Assembly: GCA_001543015.1 (NCBI GenBank)
Contig: LFLC01000008.1
Span: 1-64,000, forward strand
From: Nitrosopumilus sp. LS_AOA
Lineage (GTDB): Archaea; Thermoproteota; Nitrososphaeria; Nitrososphaerales; Nitrosopumilaceae
Direction: 5' to 3'
Length of the DNA: 64,000 nt
Part shown: in pieces, positions 39,954 through 50,164 of the stretch
How the letters are laid out: every line of letters starts with the position of its first letter
Position numbering within the stretch: position 1 is the stretch's first letter
Translations under genes and position numbers: made by a program
Notes under the pieces: model-generated
What the model saw: the letters and a program-made list of their open reading frames with translations, nothing else
Databases searched by the model: none
Told to the model about the DNA's origin: nothing

Positions 39954-40687
39954 TTAATTGGTTTTTCTAAAAAGTTATTCAAACCAGTAAAGTCATTGGG
40001 CGATGTAAGTAGTATGTCCCCTGTAATTTTGTGGACTTTGTTTACAAATTCATCAAAATTTTTACTATATTCTGTCAAATCCATATTTAGAAATTTTGCT
40101 GATTTTTCATTTTTATCAGAAGGAAATAAAATAATTGGAATTATTAAATATCCTTTTAGATTATCTGCCAGATTTTGCACTTGATCAATATTTTGAACTA
40201 CTTGCGTCATGAATCCTTTGGGTTTGACTTCTAATTTTTTACTAATTTTAGAAAAATTTGGTTTGTTTGACATTGAAAGATACAAATCAATTTTTGAATC
40301 AACTCCTTGCTCTCTTAATCTTTTTACAGTTGCACTGGGAATTTGACCTAAATCTGCTTTTCCTGTTTGTGATGGGTCACCCATTAGAATTAAAATTCCA
40401 GAAAACCCTATACTGATACAATTTTCTACAAATTCTGTAATCTCTTTTTCACTCTTATCTCTAACCCTTAGACTTACTGTAATTGGTAGATTCGGAATTT
40501 CTTTTTTGATAATTTTACCCACCTTAATTGGTGACACTCTTTGAAAACCTAACACATTTTCTGTTAGGTGTATTGCATCACATTTTTTTGAAATTCTTTT
40601 TATTCTATCAATAAATTTTGCAATTGATTCATCTGTATTTACATCAGGCAAAATCTTTGGGGGATTTGCTTCATACCTGACTGTCAT
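39950..40687 (-). CDS. Methylenetetrahydrofolate reductase-like protein (short)
   Basis: FEANPP-like start, CDAIHLTENVLGFQRVSP, GILILMGDPSQTGKADLGQIPS. Confidence 0.75.
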   Translation of the reverse strand: MTVRYEANPPKILPDVNTDESIAKFIDRIKRISKKCDAIHLTENVLGFQRVSPIKVGKIIKKEIPNLPITVSLRVRDKSEKEITEFVENCISIGFSGILILMGDPSQTGKADLGQIPSATVKRLREQGVDSKIDLYLSMSNKPNFSKISKKLEVKPKGFMTQVVQNIDQVQNLADNLKGYLIIPIILFPSDKNEKSAKFLNMDLTEYSKNFDEFVNKVHKITGDILLTSPNDFTGLNNFLEKPIN

Positions 40688-40762
40688 GTTTTTTAATTTT
40701 GCAATCCTTGGTTAAAACCTTTGAATACAAAAACCCATATGGATTAGCAGAAATTACACTAT

Positions 40763-41311
40763 GTGGATTTAGCTAATTTGAAATCTGTACTTTCTACTCC
40801 AATAAATCTTGAAATAACTAATGATGGGAAATATCGACTTGCATCAGTACTTGTTGTCATTTATGGTAAAGAACCAATTATTGTAATGACTGAAAAACCA
40901 AAACACATGAAATTTCATGCAGGTGAAATTTCTTTTCCTGGTGGTAAATTAGATGTTAATGATTCAAATCTTTTAGAAACTGCATTACGTGAAACTAGTG
41001 AAGAAATTGGATTAACAATAACTAGAGAACAAGTTGTAGGACAACTAGAACCTGTTGTGACTTTGAATTCTGGTTTCTTGATATTGCCTTTTGTTTCAGT
41101 AATTAATGAGATTCCAAAACTTGAAGCAAACTCTGAAGTTGAAAAAATTTTTCATATTCCACTAGAATCATTTTTAAAAACTATGGCAAAAGATCCTGAT
41201 CCAACTCATAATCTTATTCAAGAAATGTATACTTTTGAGTATGAACATCAAATAGTTTGGGGAGCTTCTGCTAGAATCTTAAAACAGATTCAAAGTTGTC
41301 TTCAATCCTGA
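40763..41311 (+). CDS. NUDIX hydrolase (CoA pyrophosphatase-like)
   Basis: GEISFPGGKLDVNDSNLLETALRETSEEIGL Nudix box. Confidence 0.9.
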   Translation: MDLANLKSVLSTPINLEITNDGKYRLASVLVVIYGKEPIIVMTEKPKHMKFHAGEISFPGGKLDVNDSNLLETALRETSEEIGLTITREQVVGQLEPVVTLNSGFLILPFVSVINEIPKLEANSEVEKIFHIPLESFLKTMAKDPDPTHNLIQEMYTFEYEHQIVWGASARILKQIQSCLQS

Positions 41312-41348
41312 GATTCATTTAAAAAGAGCTCTTCGTGCCTGAAACTCT

Positions 41349-41507
41349 ATGGCTGCACGCAAGTCCTCACCAAGAAAGATTCGTCTATTGAAAAAAACTA
41401 GACAAGCACAACCGGTGCCAGCTTGGATCATACTCAAAACAAAAAGAGCAGTTAGAACAAATCCAAAACGTAGGGCTTGGAGATCAACTGATGTGGAGGT
41501 TGGATAG
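41349..41507 (+). CDS. rpl39e: 50S ribosomal protein L39e; not in the supplied ORF track
   Basis: Manual translation MAARKSSPRKIRLLKKTRQAQPVPAWIILKTKRAVRTNPKRRAWRSTDVEVG*. Confidence 0.95.
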   Translation: MAARKSSPRKIRLLKKTRQAQPVPAWIILKTKRAVRTNPKRRAWRSTDVEVG

Positions 41508-42095
41508 ATGTCTCAAGAATTAGAACGAGTTTATACAATTCCTCTTGGAAAAGTAAAACTTTCACAATCACAACACAGAGCCGTTAGAGCAATTAACATG
41601 ATTAAAGAATTTGCACGTCATCACATGAAAGTTGAAAATATAAAAATTGAAGAAGATTTAGCAAAACAAATTTGGGCAAGAGGTGTTCGTAGACCTCCAA
41701 GAAAAATTAGAGTTAGAATGAGTAAAACTGATGAAGGTTTTATCCTTGTTTCCCTATATGATGAAGAAATTGAAGCAGCAGCAAATGCAAAAGATGATAA
41801 AAAAATTAAAGATAAAGTAAAAGAACCAGCTAAAGAAGCACCAAAGAAAGAAGAACCAGCTAAAGAAGCACCAGCTAAAGAAGCACCAGCTAAAGAAGCA
41901 CCAGCTAAAGAAGCACCAGCTAAAGAAGCACCAGCTAAAGAAGCACCAGCTAAAGAAGCACCAGCTAAAGAAGCACCAGCTAAAGAAGCACCAGCTAAAG
42001 AAGCACCAGCTAAAGAAGCACCAAAGAAAGAAGAACCATCTAAAGAAGCACCAAAGAAAGAAGAACCATCTAAAGAAGCACCAAAGAAAGATTAA
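41508..42095 (+). CDS. rpl31e: 50S ribosomal protein L31e with long repetitive C-terminal tail
   Basis: [66 protein letters not shown] core; PAKEA repeats. Confidence 0.93.
   Translation: MSQELERVYTIPLGKVKLSQSQHRAVRAINMIKEFARHHMKVENIKIEEDLAKQIWARGVRRPPRKIRVRMSKTDEGFILVSLYDEEIEAAANAKDDKKIKDKVKEPAKEAPKKEEPAKEAPAKEAPAKEAPAKEAPAKEAPAKEAPAKEAPAKEAPAKEAPAKEAPAKEAPKKEEPSKEAPKKEEPSKEAPKKD
41856..42020 (+). repeat. 15-bp tandem repeat ccagctaaagaagca, 11 consecutive identical units, coding PAKEA
   Basis: Units begin at 41856, 41871 and every 15 bp to 42006. Confidence 0.95.
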
Positions 42096-42175
42096 TTCTT
42101 TTCAATAATTTTAAAATATAATTTTATTTTGATATACTCTGCCAGATTTCATACTGACAGTAGAATAAAAAAATG

Positions 42176-42514
42176 TTAAAATCTACTTAGAACATCTATG
42201 GTATCAATTTGGTCTTGATGATCTGCCAAATAGTACAAAATCATATCTGAATCTATTTCTATCCATTCTGATTCTCCTTTGTAGTTTACAATATCTTCAA
42301 AAGAAATATCATTAATACCCCTTAGATGTAATACTGCTTTCTCATCATGAAATTTTATTGGTAATTTAATTAATTTTCCTCTTATGACACTCTGGCCTTG
42401 AATGTTAATCTTGTATTCTTCTCCGTCTATCTCCCCAATCCCAAAAAAGTGATTTGGAAACATATCTAATTTTTTAATCTTTATTGACAGCGTTTTTTTT
42501 AATTGATTATTCAT
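42176..42514 (-). CDS. Hypothetical protein
   Basis: 112-aa ORF, no family recognised. Confidence 0.6.
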   Translation of the reverse strand: MNNQLKKTLSIKIKKLDMFPNHFFGIGEIDGEEYKINIQGQSVIRGKLIKLPIKFHDEKAVLHLRGINDISFEDIVNYKGESEWIEIDSDMILYYLADHQDQIDTIDVLSRF

Positions 42515-42580
42515 TGTATTTTTTATAATTGTCTCGTATTTCTAAATTTTTTAACCCATGTAGGGCCTGTATTGTATAGT

Positions 42581-43528
42581 TTATTCTAATTGGTACAAAT
42601 CTAGTTTGAAATCAATACTACAATCAGGAGTTTCCCAATCAAGAGTATTCTCTTGAGGTATCATTCCTAGTGGATCATAATTATCGAATTTTGTCATTCC
42701 TTGAATTGATGATAGCATGACTATTTTGGATTCATTTGATGTTGATTCCATATCTATTTGTGAACTAGCTTCACTTACAATTCCCCTCGTTAGATTTGTA
42801 ATTGAATTTAATACTCCTACTGGAATATTTCCTCCACCAACTACATACAACATTGAGCGTTTAATTGAATTTGGTGGGGCATTTTCATAAAGCATTTTTA
42901 ATGAATCTCTTAGTGAATCTTCGATATTTTGACCATCTTTACTAGTTGAGAGAATGCTTGTTTCATCAGAGATTTCTGATGTACCAAGTGATTTGACTAC
43001 ATGCATAATTGCAGAATTTGCAATATCATAACATGCTTTGGGGCTCAAATCTGGATTACTTTCAAGTAATGAATCATTGTCAAGTACTATTGTGCATTCA
43101 GAGTTTTCTCTAACTCTTTTTAGTGATATTCCTGAATTGAAAATTCTATCTTTTTCATATTTGAAAGGCATAATTGCAAATGAAATTAGTCCTATGTCTG
43201 ATTCTTTGCATAACTCTGATACTACAGGGGCAATTGCTGAACCAGCTTTTCCAGCCAAGTTACTCATTAAGATAATTGTAGAATATTTTGAAATCTTTGA
43301 TTTAATCTCATCAGATACTTTGTATGTTGAACCTCTGATTAATTGAACAGATGGATTGACTACAGAATCAGTTGAAACATGAATAGAATCCTCTGATACA
43401 CAATCTTTTTCATCATTACTAATCACTAGACAATCAGAATTTAGAGACTTTTTTGCCTCAGATGCTAATTTTGAGCCTGCGCCGCCCAAACCTATAATCA
43501 AAATTGGTTCTTTTACTTTAAAACTCAT
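42581..43528 (-). CDS. Divergent FtsZ/tubulin-like protein
   Basis: ILIIGLGGAGSKLASEA N-terminus; NLAGKAGSAIAPVVSELCKE at the tubulin signature position; IVLDNDSLLE and GVLNSITNLTRGIV segments FtsZ-like. Confidence 0.75.
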   Translation of the reverse strand: MSFKVKEPILIIGLGGAGSKLASEAKKSLNSDCLVISNDEKDCVSEDSIHVSTDSVVNPSVQLIRGSTYKVSDEIKSKISKYSTIILMSNLAGKAGSAIAPVVSELCKESDIGLISFAIMPFKYEKDRIFNSGISLKRVRENSECTIVLDNDSLLESNPDLSPKACYDIANSAIMHVVKSLGTSEISDETSILSTSKDGQNIEDSLRDSLKMLYENAPPNSIKRSMLYVVGGGNIPVGVLNSITNLTRGIVSEASSQIDMESTSNESKIVMLSSIQGMTKFDNYDPLGMIPQENTLDWETPDCSIDFKLDLYQLE

Positions 43529-43601
43529 TTCTGATCTTATATCCTGATTTAGATAAAAAACCTTCTTACGTTTTTTTAATCAAATTTTAGATCGAATAAA
43601 A

Positions 43602-44870
43602 TTAGCTTGCGATCTTCCCAACAAGTCTCTTTACTGTTGCATCAATGATCTCAACAGTATATGATTGACCAATCTCTATGTGTCCATCAACAAATACAGG
43701 CTTGTATGCAAAGTTTCTACCTTTGATTCCCTCATCAGTTGTTTCATCAAAGAGAACTTTGCCTTTCCAACCGATCCATTTTTGGTTGCTCTTCATAGAC
43801 AATTTACTGATCTGTTCAAAAATTATCTTACTTCTTCGTTTTACTTCTGCTGCATCGATTTGTTTTAATTCTGCAGCATCAGTTCCAGGTCTTGCACTAT
43901 ATTTTGATAAATTTACGACATCCGGCTTTGTTTCATCAAGTAGAGCAATTGTTTTCTGAAAATCCTCTTCAGTTTCTGTTGGAAATCCTACTATGACATC
44001 TGTTGAAATGGTAAAATCAGAAAACCTTTCTTTTACTTTACTAACTATCTCTCTAAAAGTTCCTGCAGTATGACCTCTTTTCATATCATGTAGAACTCTG
44101 TCGCTTCCACTTTGAACTGGAATGTGTAAAAACTTGAAGACTTTGTCATTATCAAAAGATTCAATTAATTTTTCTTTTATTCTTGGCATATACATTGGAT
44201 TCATCATTCCAACTCTTATCATGAATTCATTTGGAATTTCAACTACTGCATTTACTAGTGATGGTAAATCTGTTCCAATATCAAATCCATAACACCCATT
44301 GTCAGTTGATGTTAGCCATACTTCTTTACATCCTTCCTTAATTTCTGTTTGAACCTGTCTGACAATATCTCCTAATCTGTAACTATTCAGATCACCTTTG
44401 GAAATTTTAGTTTGACAAAAAGTACATTCACTCATACACCCATTTGCAATTTCTACTATTCCTACTGCTGGATTTAGTCTAACTTTTGGAAGTCCAACTT
44501 TTGATATATCTGAATCCTCCAAGGCAATTTGTTTTATTCCTTTTAATGTCGAATTAATTACTTGAAGTGTTTTTCCTAAAGAATTTGGACCCAGTAGACT
44601 TGCATTTTTTGAGAATTTTTCAACTGTTTCTTTTTCTGCTTTTGGAAGACACCCTGCAACAATTAGCGGTTTTGATTTTAGTGAATTGATTTTGTACATC
44701 ATTTTATTTGCAGTTGAATCTTTAACAGAACATGTTACTACAATATTTAGATCAGAATCTGTAGCATTATCAGCTAAAGTATGACCACCATTTAGAATCA
44801 ATCCTGAAATCATTTCAGAGTCTGCAAAACTAGCAGAACATCCGTAAGCTTCTACGAAAATTTTTGCCAT
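43602..44870 (-). CDS. Radical-SAM tRNA methylthiotransferase (eukaryote/archaea-type, CDKAL1-like)
   Basis: EAYGCSASFADSE; IANGCMSECTFCQTKISKG radical-SAM CxxxCxxC; TRAM-like C-terminus. Confidence 0.92.
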   Translation of the reverse strand: MAKIFVEAYGCSASFADSEMISGLILNGGHTLADNATDSDLNIVVTCSVKDSTANKMMYKINSLKSKPLIVAGCLPKAEKETVEKFSKNASLLGPNSLGKTLQVINSTLKGIKQIALEDSDISKVGLPKVRLNPAVGIVEIANGCMSECTFCQTKISKGDLNSYRLGDIVRQVQTEIKEGCKEVWLTSTDNGCYGFDIGTDLPSLVNAVVEIPNEFMIRVGMMNPMYMPRIKEKLIESFDNDKVFKFLHIPVQSGSDRVLHDMKRGHTAGTFREIVSKVKERFSDFTISTDVIVGFPTETEEDFQKTIALLDETKPDVVNLSKYSARPGTDAAELKQIDAAEVKRRSKIIFEQISKLSMKSNQKWIGWKGKVLFDETTDEGIKGRNFAYKPVFVDGHIEIGQSYTVEIIDATVKRLVGKIAS

Positions 44871-44873
44871 AAT

Positions 44874-46253
44874 CTATCCAAATAGAGAATCAATTTCTTT
44901 GTTGCTCATTAATTTCTTTGAAACAACAAGTTCTCTAATTGTTTTTCCAGTCTTTAGTGATTCTTTGAATAGTTCTGCTGATTTTAGATATCCAATTTTT
45001 GGAGTTAGTAATGTAACAATCACTGGACTATTTTCAATGTCTGCACGTAACTTTTCTTTGTTAGCAGTTAGACCATCAATTAGATTTGCAGAAAATATTG
45101 GTAAGAAATTTTTGAGCATGTCAGTTGATTCTAACATACACTTTAGCATTCCAGGCAACATTACATTTAGCTCAAACTGCCCACTTTGTGCAGCACATGA
45201 CACCGATGTATCGTTTCCAATTATGTTAAAGCAAATCATATTCATACATTCAGCTAAAGATGGATTTATTTTTCCAGGCATGATTGATGAGCCTGCATGT
45301 ACTGCAGGAATTCCTAATTCTGCTAGTCCTGCAATTGGGCCTGATGCCATTAATCTGATATCATTTGCAACCTTTCCAATTTCTATTGCCAAGTTTCGTA
45401 AGGCACTTGAAGCATTAACTACTGCAAATTTACTTTGTAAACTATACTGCATATCTTTCTCAGGTTTTAGTGAAAGTTTTGAAATTTTTCCAAGTTCTAA
45501 AATGACTATTTTTCTAAAACCTTTTGGTGTATTTGCACCTGTACCAACTGCTGTTCCACCCAGTGCCACATTTTGAAGTTCTTTTTGTGATGAAATAATT
45601 TCATTTCTTGCTTTAGTAATTGATGTAGCAAAAGCTGCAAATTCACTACCTAAAGTAACTGGTAATGCATCCATGAGGTGGGTTCTGCCAATTTTCTTAA
45701 ATGACGAAAATTGTTTTGCTTTTTTAGTTAATGATTTTATTAAAATATCTATACCTGGAATTACATCTTTAAGATTCATCAAAATTGCAACATGCATGGC
45801 AGTTGGATATGTGTCATTACTTGATTGTGACATGTTGACATGATCATTTGGATGTAGGAATTGGTATTGCCCTTTCTTTTTATGTAAAACTTCTAGTGCA
45901 ACATTTGCAATTACTTCATTAGAATTCATGTTAAATGCAGTTCCTGCTCCAGAATTTATCATATCTACTACAAATTGATCTACATATTTTCCAGACAATA
46001 TTTTATCACATGCTGAAACTATTGCTTTACCGCGTTTTGTGTCAATAGCTTTAGTTTTCATGTTTGCAACTGCTGCAGATCGTTTAATCATTACAAATGA
46101 CTTTATCAAATTTTCATGGCTTTTGTTTCCTGTAACCTGATATTGTTTGATTGCTCTTCCAGTAAATGCTCCATAGTATGCGTCTGCTGGAATTTTCACT
46201 TTTCCAAGTGAATCCTCATCCAACCTAAACTTCATGTTGACTTTATACAACAT
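44874..46253 (-). CDS. Class II fumarate hydratase / aspartase family (probably fumarase; likely start 46235)
   Basis: GSSIMPGKINPSLAECMNM signature; TAVGTGANTPKGF. Confidence 0.85.
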   Translation of the reverse strand: MLYKVNMKFRLDEDSLGKVKIPADAYYGAFTGRAIKQYQVTGNKSHENLIKSFVMIKRSAAVANMKTKAIDTKRGKAIVSACDKILSGKYVDQFVVDMINSGAGTAFNMNSNEVIANVALEVLHKKKGQYQFLHPNDHVNMSQSSNDTYPTAMHVAILMNLKDVIPGIDILIKSLTKKAKQFSSFKKIGRTHLMDALPVTLGSEFAAFATSITKARNEIISSQKELQNVALGGTAVGTGANTPKGFRKIVILELGKISKLSLKPEKDMQYSLQSKFAVVNASSALRNLAIEIGKVANDIRLMASGPIAGLAELGIPAVHAGSSIMPGKINPSLAECMNMICFNIIGNDTSVSCAAQSGQFELNVMLPGMLKCMLESTDMLKNFLPIFSANLIDGLTANKEKLRADIENSPVIVTLLTPKIGYLKSAELFKESLKTGKTIRELVVSKKLMSNKEIDSLFG

Positions 46254-46310
46254 TCACCTATTATTCCTTTTTTTCACTTATTCTCATAAATTCCTACTTT
46301 TGGGAATGCC

Positions 46311-46322
46311 AATTATTATATA
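46311..46322 (+). promoter_or_regulatory. TATA-box candidate for the multicopper oxidase gene
   Basis: AATTATTATATA about 25-35 bp before the ATGs at 46339/46345, consistent with a leaderless transcript. Confidence 0.45.
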
Positions 46323-46338
46323 GGAATCACAAATCTCG

Positions 46339-47757
46339 ATGCATATGAATAAGCGTATTAGTATGCTCTTTACTATTGCAGCAGTCGCTGTAATGGGAGC
46401 AACCTTATTCGGAAGCACATACACCCAAACCCAAATTAGCGGAGTATCTATTGACATGTCCGAAATGGACATTGATGTAATGGATCAAATTCGTAATATG
46501 GGCGGTTTACAGCTAGTAATGCCTCAGGCATTCGCAGAAACTGATTGTGGTGCATTAGAAAGTACTGGACGAAACATCGTCGAGTTCAATCTAACTGGTG
46601 AAAGTGTTGAACTTCCAATTATGGGAGGAAAAACTTACAACGCCATGACCTTTAATGGACAAGTCCCAGGACCAACATTAAGAGTTACACAAGGTGACGT
46701 TGTTAAAATGACACTCACAATTCCAGCTGATGAAGTTACTGGACACGGTAACGACATGCACGCATCACAAATATCAGCATTGACCTTTGATTCCGTTAAT
46801 CCGGGAGAAACAAGTCAATACTGTTACATCGCTGAATCAGCAGGTGTTTTCAAATACCACTGTTCTGGTGTCCACCTAATTGGTATGGACCAACACGTAT
46901 TTTCCGGTATGTACGGAATTGCAATTGTTGATCCTGTCAATGGATACAAGAAACTAATGGTAGAGAAGACACAAGTTAACAACGGTGAAGTAACATTAGA
47001 TAGACAGTTCTACGATGCAGATGCATTAGAGTTCACACTACAGTTCAACCAACTATACCTAACAGAAGACGGTAACTATGATGCCGGTGCAATGTTCAAA
47101 CATCAAAACACTGCAACAGTTGTTAATGGTATCCAATTTGGTTATGTTCCAAACATGTTACACAACATCCTTCTAAAGGGTGATGCAGACAAAAACATCT
47201 TTGTAGCACAACCATGGAATGGTCTTGAACTAAAGAATATGCAATCACAACTCTTGTATGTTGAAAATGATCAACATGTAAGATTATTTGTTGAAAACCA
47301 TGGTAATGAGCCAGTCTTTTTCCACATTGTTGGAGAAATTCTTGACAGAGTTACACAAGGCAACAGAGTTCAATCAGCAGCAACTGAAACATGGTTGCTT
47401 GGTGGTTCACAGAACATGATTGTAGATTTGGTTTTTGATGAACCAGGAGCTTACGCACTAGTAAACCATGACTATGCAGCAATTTACACTGGCGGTATTG
47501 GTCTATTCATTGCAGGTGATCCATTTGGATTGAATCCAAGATTGGTCGATGCAGGAATTATTCCGGCACCAGTTGCCTCATATGCATATGCATTAGGTAA
47601 CCCAAGTGATGCTGTCCCACCAATGGGAATGAACAGTATTGCACATCCAGCAATTAACATTCATGGTCTATACACTGATGATGTCGTTTCTGAATTACAA
47701 GATGCAGGTATGATTTCCTTATGGGAAGTAATACCAACATTACCACCAGTACCATAG
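46339..47757 (+). CDS. nirK: NirK-like multicopper oxidase (putative copper nitrite reductase), start 46339 or 46345
   Basis: Signal peptide; FNGQVPGPTLRVTQGDVVKM; YHCSGVHLIGMDQHVFSGMYG type-1 Cu ligands; two cupredoxin domains. Confidence 0.85.
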   Translation: MHMNKRISMLFTIAAVAVMGATLFGSTYTQTQISGVSIDMSEMDIDVMDQIRNMGGLQLVMPQAFAETDCGALESTGRNIVEFNLTGESVELPIMGGKTYNAMTFNGQVPGPTLRVTQGDVVKMTLTIPADEVTGHGNDMHASQISALTFDSVNPGETSQYCYIAESAGVFKYHCSGVHLIGMDQHVFSGMYGIAIVDPVNGYKKLMVEKTQVNNGEVTLDRQFYDADALEFTLQFNQLYLTEDGNYDAGAMFKHQNTATVVNGIQFGYVPNMLHNILLKGDADKNIFVAQPWNGLELKNMQSQLLYVENDQHVRLFVENHGNEPVFFHIVGEILDRVTQGNRVQSAATETWLLGGSQNMIVDLVFDEPGAYALVNHDYAAIYTGGIGLFIAGDPFGLNPRLVDAGIIPAPVASYAYALGNPSDAVPPMGMNSIAHPAINIHGLYTDDVVSELQDAGMISLWEVIPTLPPVP

Positions 47758-47838
47758 ATTGGTACTACATTCAATCTTTTTATTATTTTTATTTTCTAAA
47801 ATCATAAGATTATATTCGGTCAATATTCGAAATGCTTC

Positions 47839-48771
47839 ATGGGCTTTGATGACTCTGTTTTAATCTGTGATGAAGTCAATCCAATTTTAAATAAAATTTT
47901 AGGAGACAATGGTTTGAAAGTTTCATACGAGCCAACAATCACTTCAGAAGAAATTTTAGAAAAAATTTCTAATTTTAATATTATAATTGTTCGAAGTAGA
48001 ACTACCATAACTAAAGAGATGATCGAGAAGGCAGAAAATTGTAAGATTATTGCACGTGTTGGGGTTGGCTTGGATAATATTGATCAAGATGCAGCCAAGG
48101 CAAAAAATATTCGAGTAATTAATGCAGTAGAGGGTGCAATGAATGCAGTAGCTGAATTAGTTTTAGGTTTAATGTTATCTTTGGCAAGACAAACAGGTCG
48201 TGGCGATAGAGCAATAAGAAATGGACAATGGCTCAAAAAGGAACTAAAGGGAACAGAACTTAGAGGAAAATATCTTGGAATTATTGGTTTAGGAAATATT
48301 GGAAAAAGATTGGGGAGACTTGCTCGTGCACTTAATATGAATATTATTGGATATGATGTAGTTCCAATTGATGAGGAGTTTTCTAAAGAAGTAGGATTAA
48401 TGAAAGCTGATTTGAATACACTTTTACAAAGTTCTGACTTTATCTCAATTCATGTTCCACTATTAGATTCAACATACCATCTTTTAGATGCACAAAAAAT
48501 GTCTACTATGAAAAAAACTGCAAAAATTATCAATACGTCTCGTGGTGGTGTAGTTGATGAGGATGCATTGTATGATGCAATTAAGAATGGCAATCTTGGT
48601 GGTGCAGCTTTGGATGTGTTTGAAAAAGAACCAGCAATTGGAACCAAATTGGCAGAATTAGATAATGTAATTTTAACTCCACACATTGGTGCTCAAACTA
48701 AAGAGGCTCAATCTTTGGCTGCAAATGTAATTGCTGAAAAAATAATTCAAATACTCCGTGGCGTTATCTAG
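47839..48771 (+). CDS. serA: D-3-phosphoglycerate dehydrogenase-like 2-hydroxyacid dehydrogenase (no ACT domain)
   Basis: ARVGVGLDNIDQDAAK; LGIIGLGNIGKRLGRLA; NTSRGGVVDEDAL. Confidence 0.88.
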   Translation: MGFDDSVLICDEVNPILNKILGDNGLKVSYEPTITSEEILEKISNFNIIIVRSRTTITKEMIEKAENCKIIARVGVGLDNIDQDAAKAKNIRVINAVEGAMNAVAELVLGLMLSLARQTGRGDRAIRNGQWLKKELKGTELRGKYLGIIGLGNIGKRLGRLARALNMNIIGYDVVPIDEEFSKEVGLMKADLNTLLQSSDFISIHVPLLDSTYHLLDAQKMSTMKKTAKIINTSRGGVVDEDALYDAIKNGNLGGAALDVFEKEPAIGTKLAELDNVILTPHIGAQTKEAQSLAANVIAEKIIQILRGVI

Positions 48772-48872
48772 TAGAATTTCTGCCTGAACTTTAAAAACAA
48801 GCAAAAAAATTGACTCATACGTGATTAATTGTCGTCTCTTTGTTTTTAACACCCTTTTGGAGGAAATCTAGC

Positions 48873-49652
48873 ATGTCAAATTATTCAGGTGTAGAAAAAA
48901 CACAATCTGAAAAACTTGGTTATTTGCCAAATGTCAATTTACTAATGAAAATATTACTTGGATTAATTCTCTTTACAATCATTTCTACTGCTCTAGTTTA
49001 TGCTGAAACTGAATCTGTAATTGTTGATGGAAATTCATATGATGTTAATTACACTGTAACTGGAATGACTGTCTCAGGAATTGAAGCAGATACTGATTTT
49101 ATCTCGTTAATTTTTACTGTTGATGTAACTGATTCTTCTGGTACTTTGGATGTTACATTTGAAAGGGTTTTCTTTGACTCTATTTTTAATGAAGCAGATG
49201 ATGATTTTATAATTCTAATAGATGGTGATGAACCAACTTTTACTGAAACTCAAACAAATTCCCAAAGTCGAACTCTTAGTATTGAATTACCTACAGGATC
49301 TGAAGAAGTAGAAATTATTGGCTCTTCTTTTAATAATTCTGTTACAACTACAACTGATGATTCTGATAGTGAAGACAAAGCAGCAGCAGACACTACAACA
49401 ATGCCTACACAATGTGGTCCTGGAACTGTACTCAAAGATGGTGCTTGTGTATTAGATGAAAGATGTGGTCCTGGAACAATTTTTGAAGATGGAGTATGTG
49501 TACTTGATTCAACTGCAACACCCACTAGTGGTACTTCTAGTAAAGGAATGGGCAAAGAACTAATCATTGCACTTGTTGCAGGAATTGCAATTGCAGGAAC
49601 AATTGGAGTTATTTTGGCAATAATTTCAAAGGTTAGTAAAAGTAGTGATTAG
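48873..49652 (+). CDS. Secreted protein with CGPGTxxxDGxCVLD repeats and C-terminal TM anchor
   Basis: ATG at 48873 preceded by GGAGG; CGPGTVLKDGACVLDERCGPGTIFEDGVCVLD; C-terminal hydrophobic helix. Confidence 0.7.
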   Translation: MSNYSGVEKTQSEKLGYLPNVNLLMKILLGLILFTIISTALVYAETESVIVDGNSYDVNYTVTGMTVSGIEADTDFISLIFTVDVTDSSGTLDVTFERVFFDSIFNEADDDFIILIDGDEPTFTETQTNSQSRTLSIELPTGSEEVEIIGSSFNNSVTTTTDDSDSEDKAAADTTTMPTQCGPGTVLKDGACVLDERCGPGTIFEDGVCVLDSTATPTSGTSSKGMGKELIIALVAGIAIAGTIGVILAIISKVSKSSD

Positions 49653-50164
49653 TTACAAGTCAAATCTTCGGCATTCATCAATTTATCAAATTCAAATCCT
49701 GATATCTGCATTGTAGTGGTGTGTGGAATTAATCCTAGAATTGGAGTGTCTACACTAATTGCAATGATGAATTGGTTTGGATCAAGTCTGATATTGCCAC
49801 CATTAAACATAAAATCAAATGTCATAAAGATATGCTGAGCTTCTGACATTCCTTCTGATTTGAAAATCCCTGCTTTTACTGTTGAATCAATGGGATCAAT
49901 TCCTATAGGTTGCACTGTAAATGTTCCCAAAGAATCTGATTGATAAAATGGTTCTATTTCAAATCTTTGAATACTGATCCAAAATGGTATGGTATTACAA
50001 AATTCCATTTCACCCTGATTTAACATTGTAAAAAAAGTAAATTTTCCTGGATTATCCCATCTGTATTCTAATTGTTGTCCTCCAATAACACTTAATCCTG
50101 AATATGCAATGGGTGCAACAATTACAATTATTGCAATTATGGTGATTACTGTATGTTTGTTCAT
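49649..50164 (-). CDS. Hypothetical membrane-anchored secreted protein
   Basis: N-terminal TM; beta-rich ectodomain. Confidence 0.65.
   Translation of the reverse strand: MNKHTVITIIAIIVIVAPIAYSGLSVIGGQQLEYRWDNPGKFTFFTMLNQGEMEFCNTIPFWISIQRFEIEPFYQSDSLGTFTVQPIGIDPIDSTVKAGIFKSEGMSEAQHIFMTFDFMFNGGNIRLDPNQFIIAISVDTPILGLIPHTTTMQISGFEFDKLMNAEDLTCN

Noticed and set aside
41856-42020. 15-bp repeats as a CRISPR array or minisatellite RNA
   Set aside because: No spacers; the repeats are in frame and continue the L31e coding sequence.
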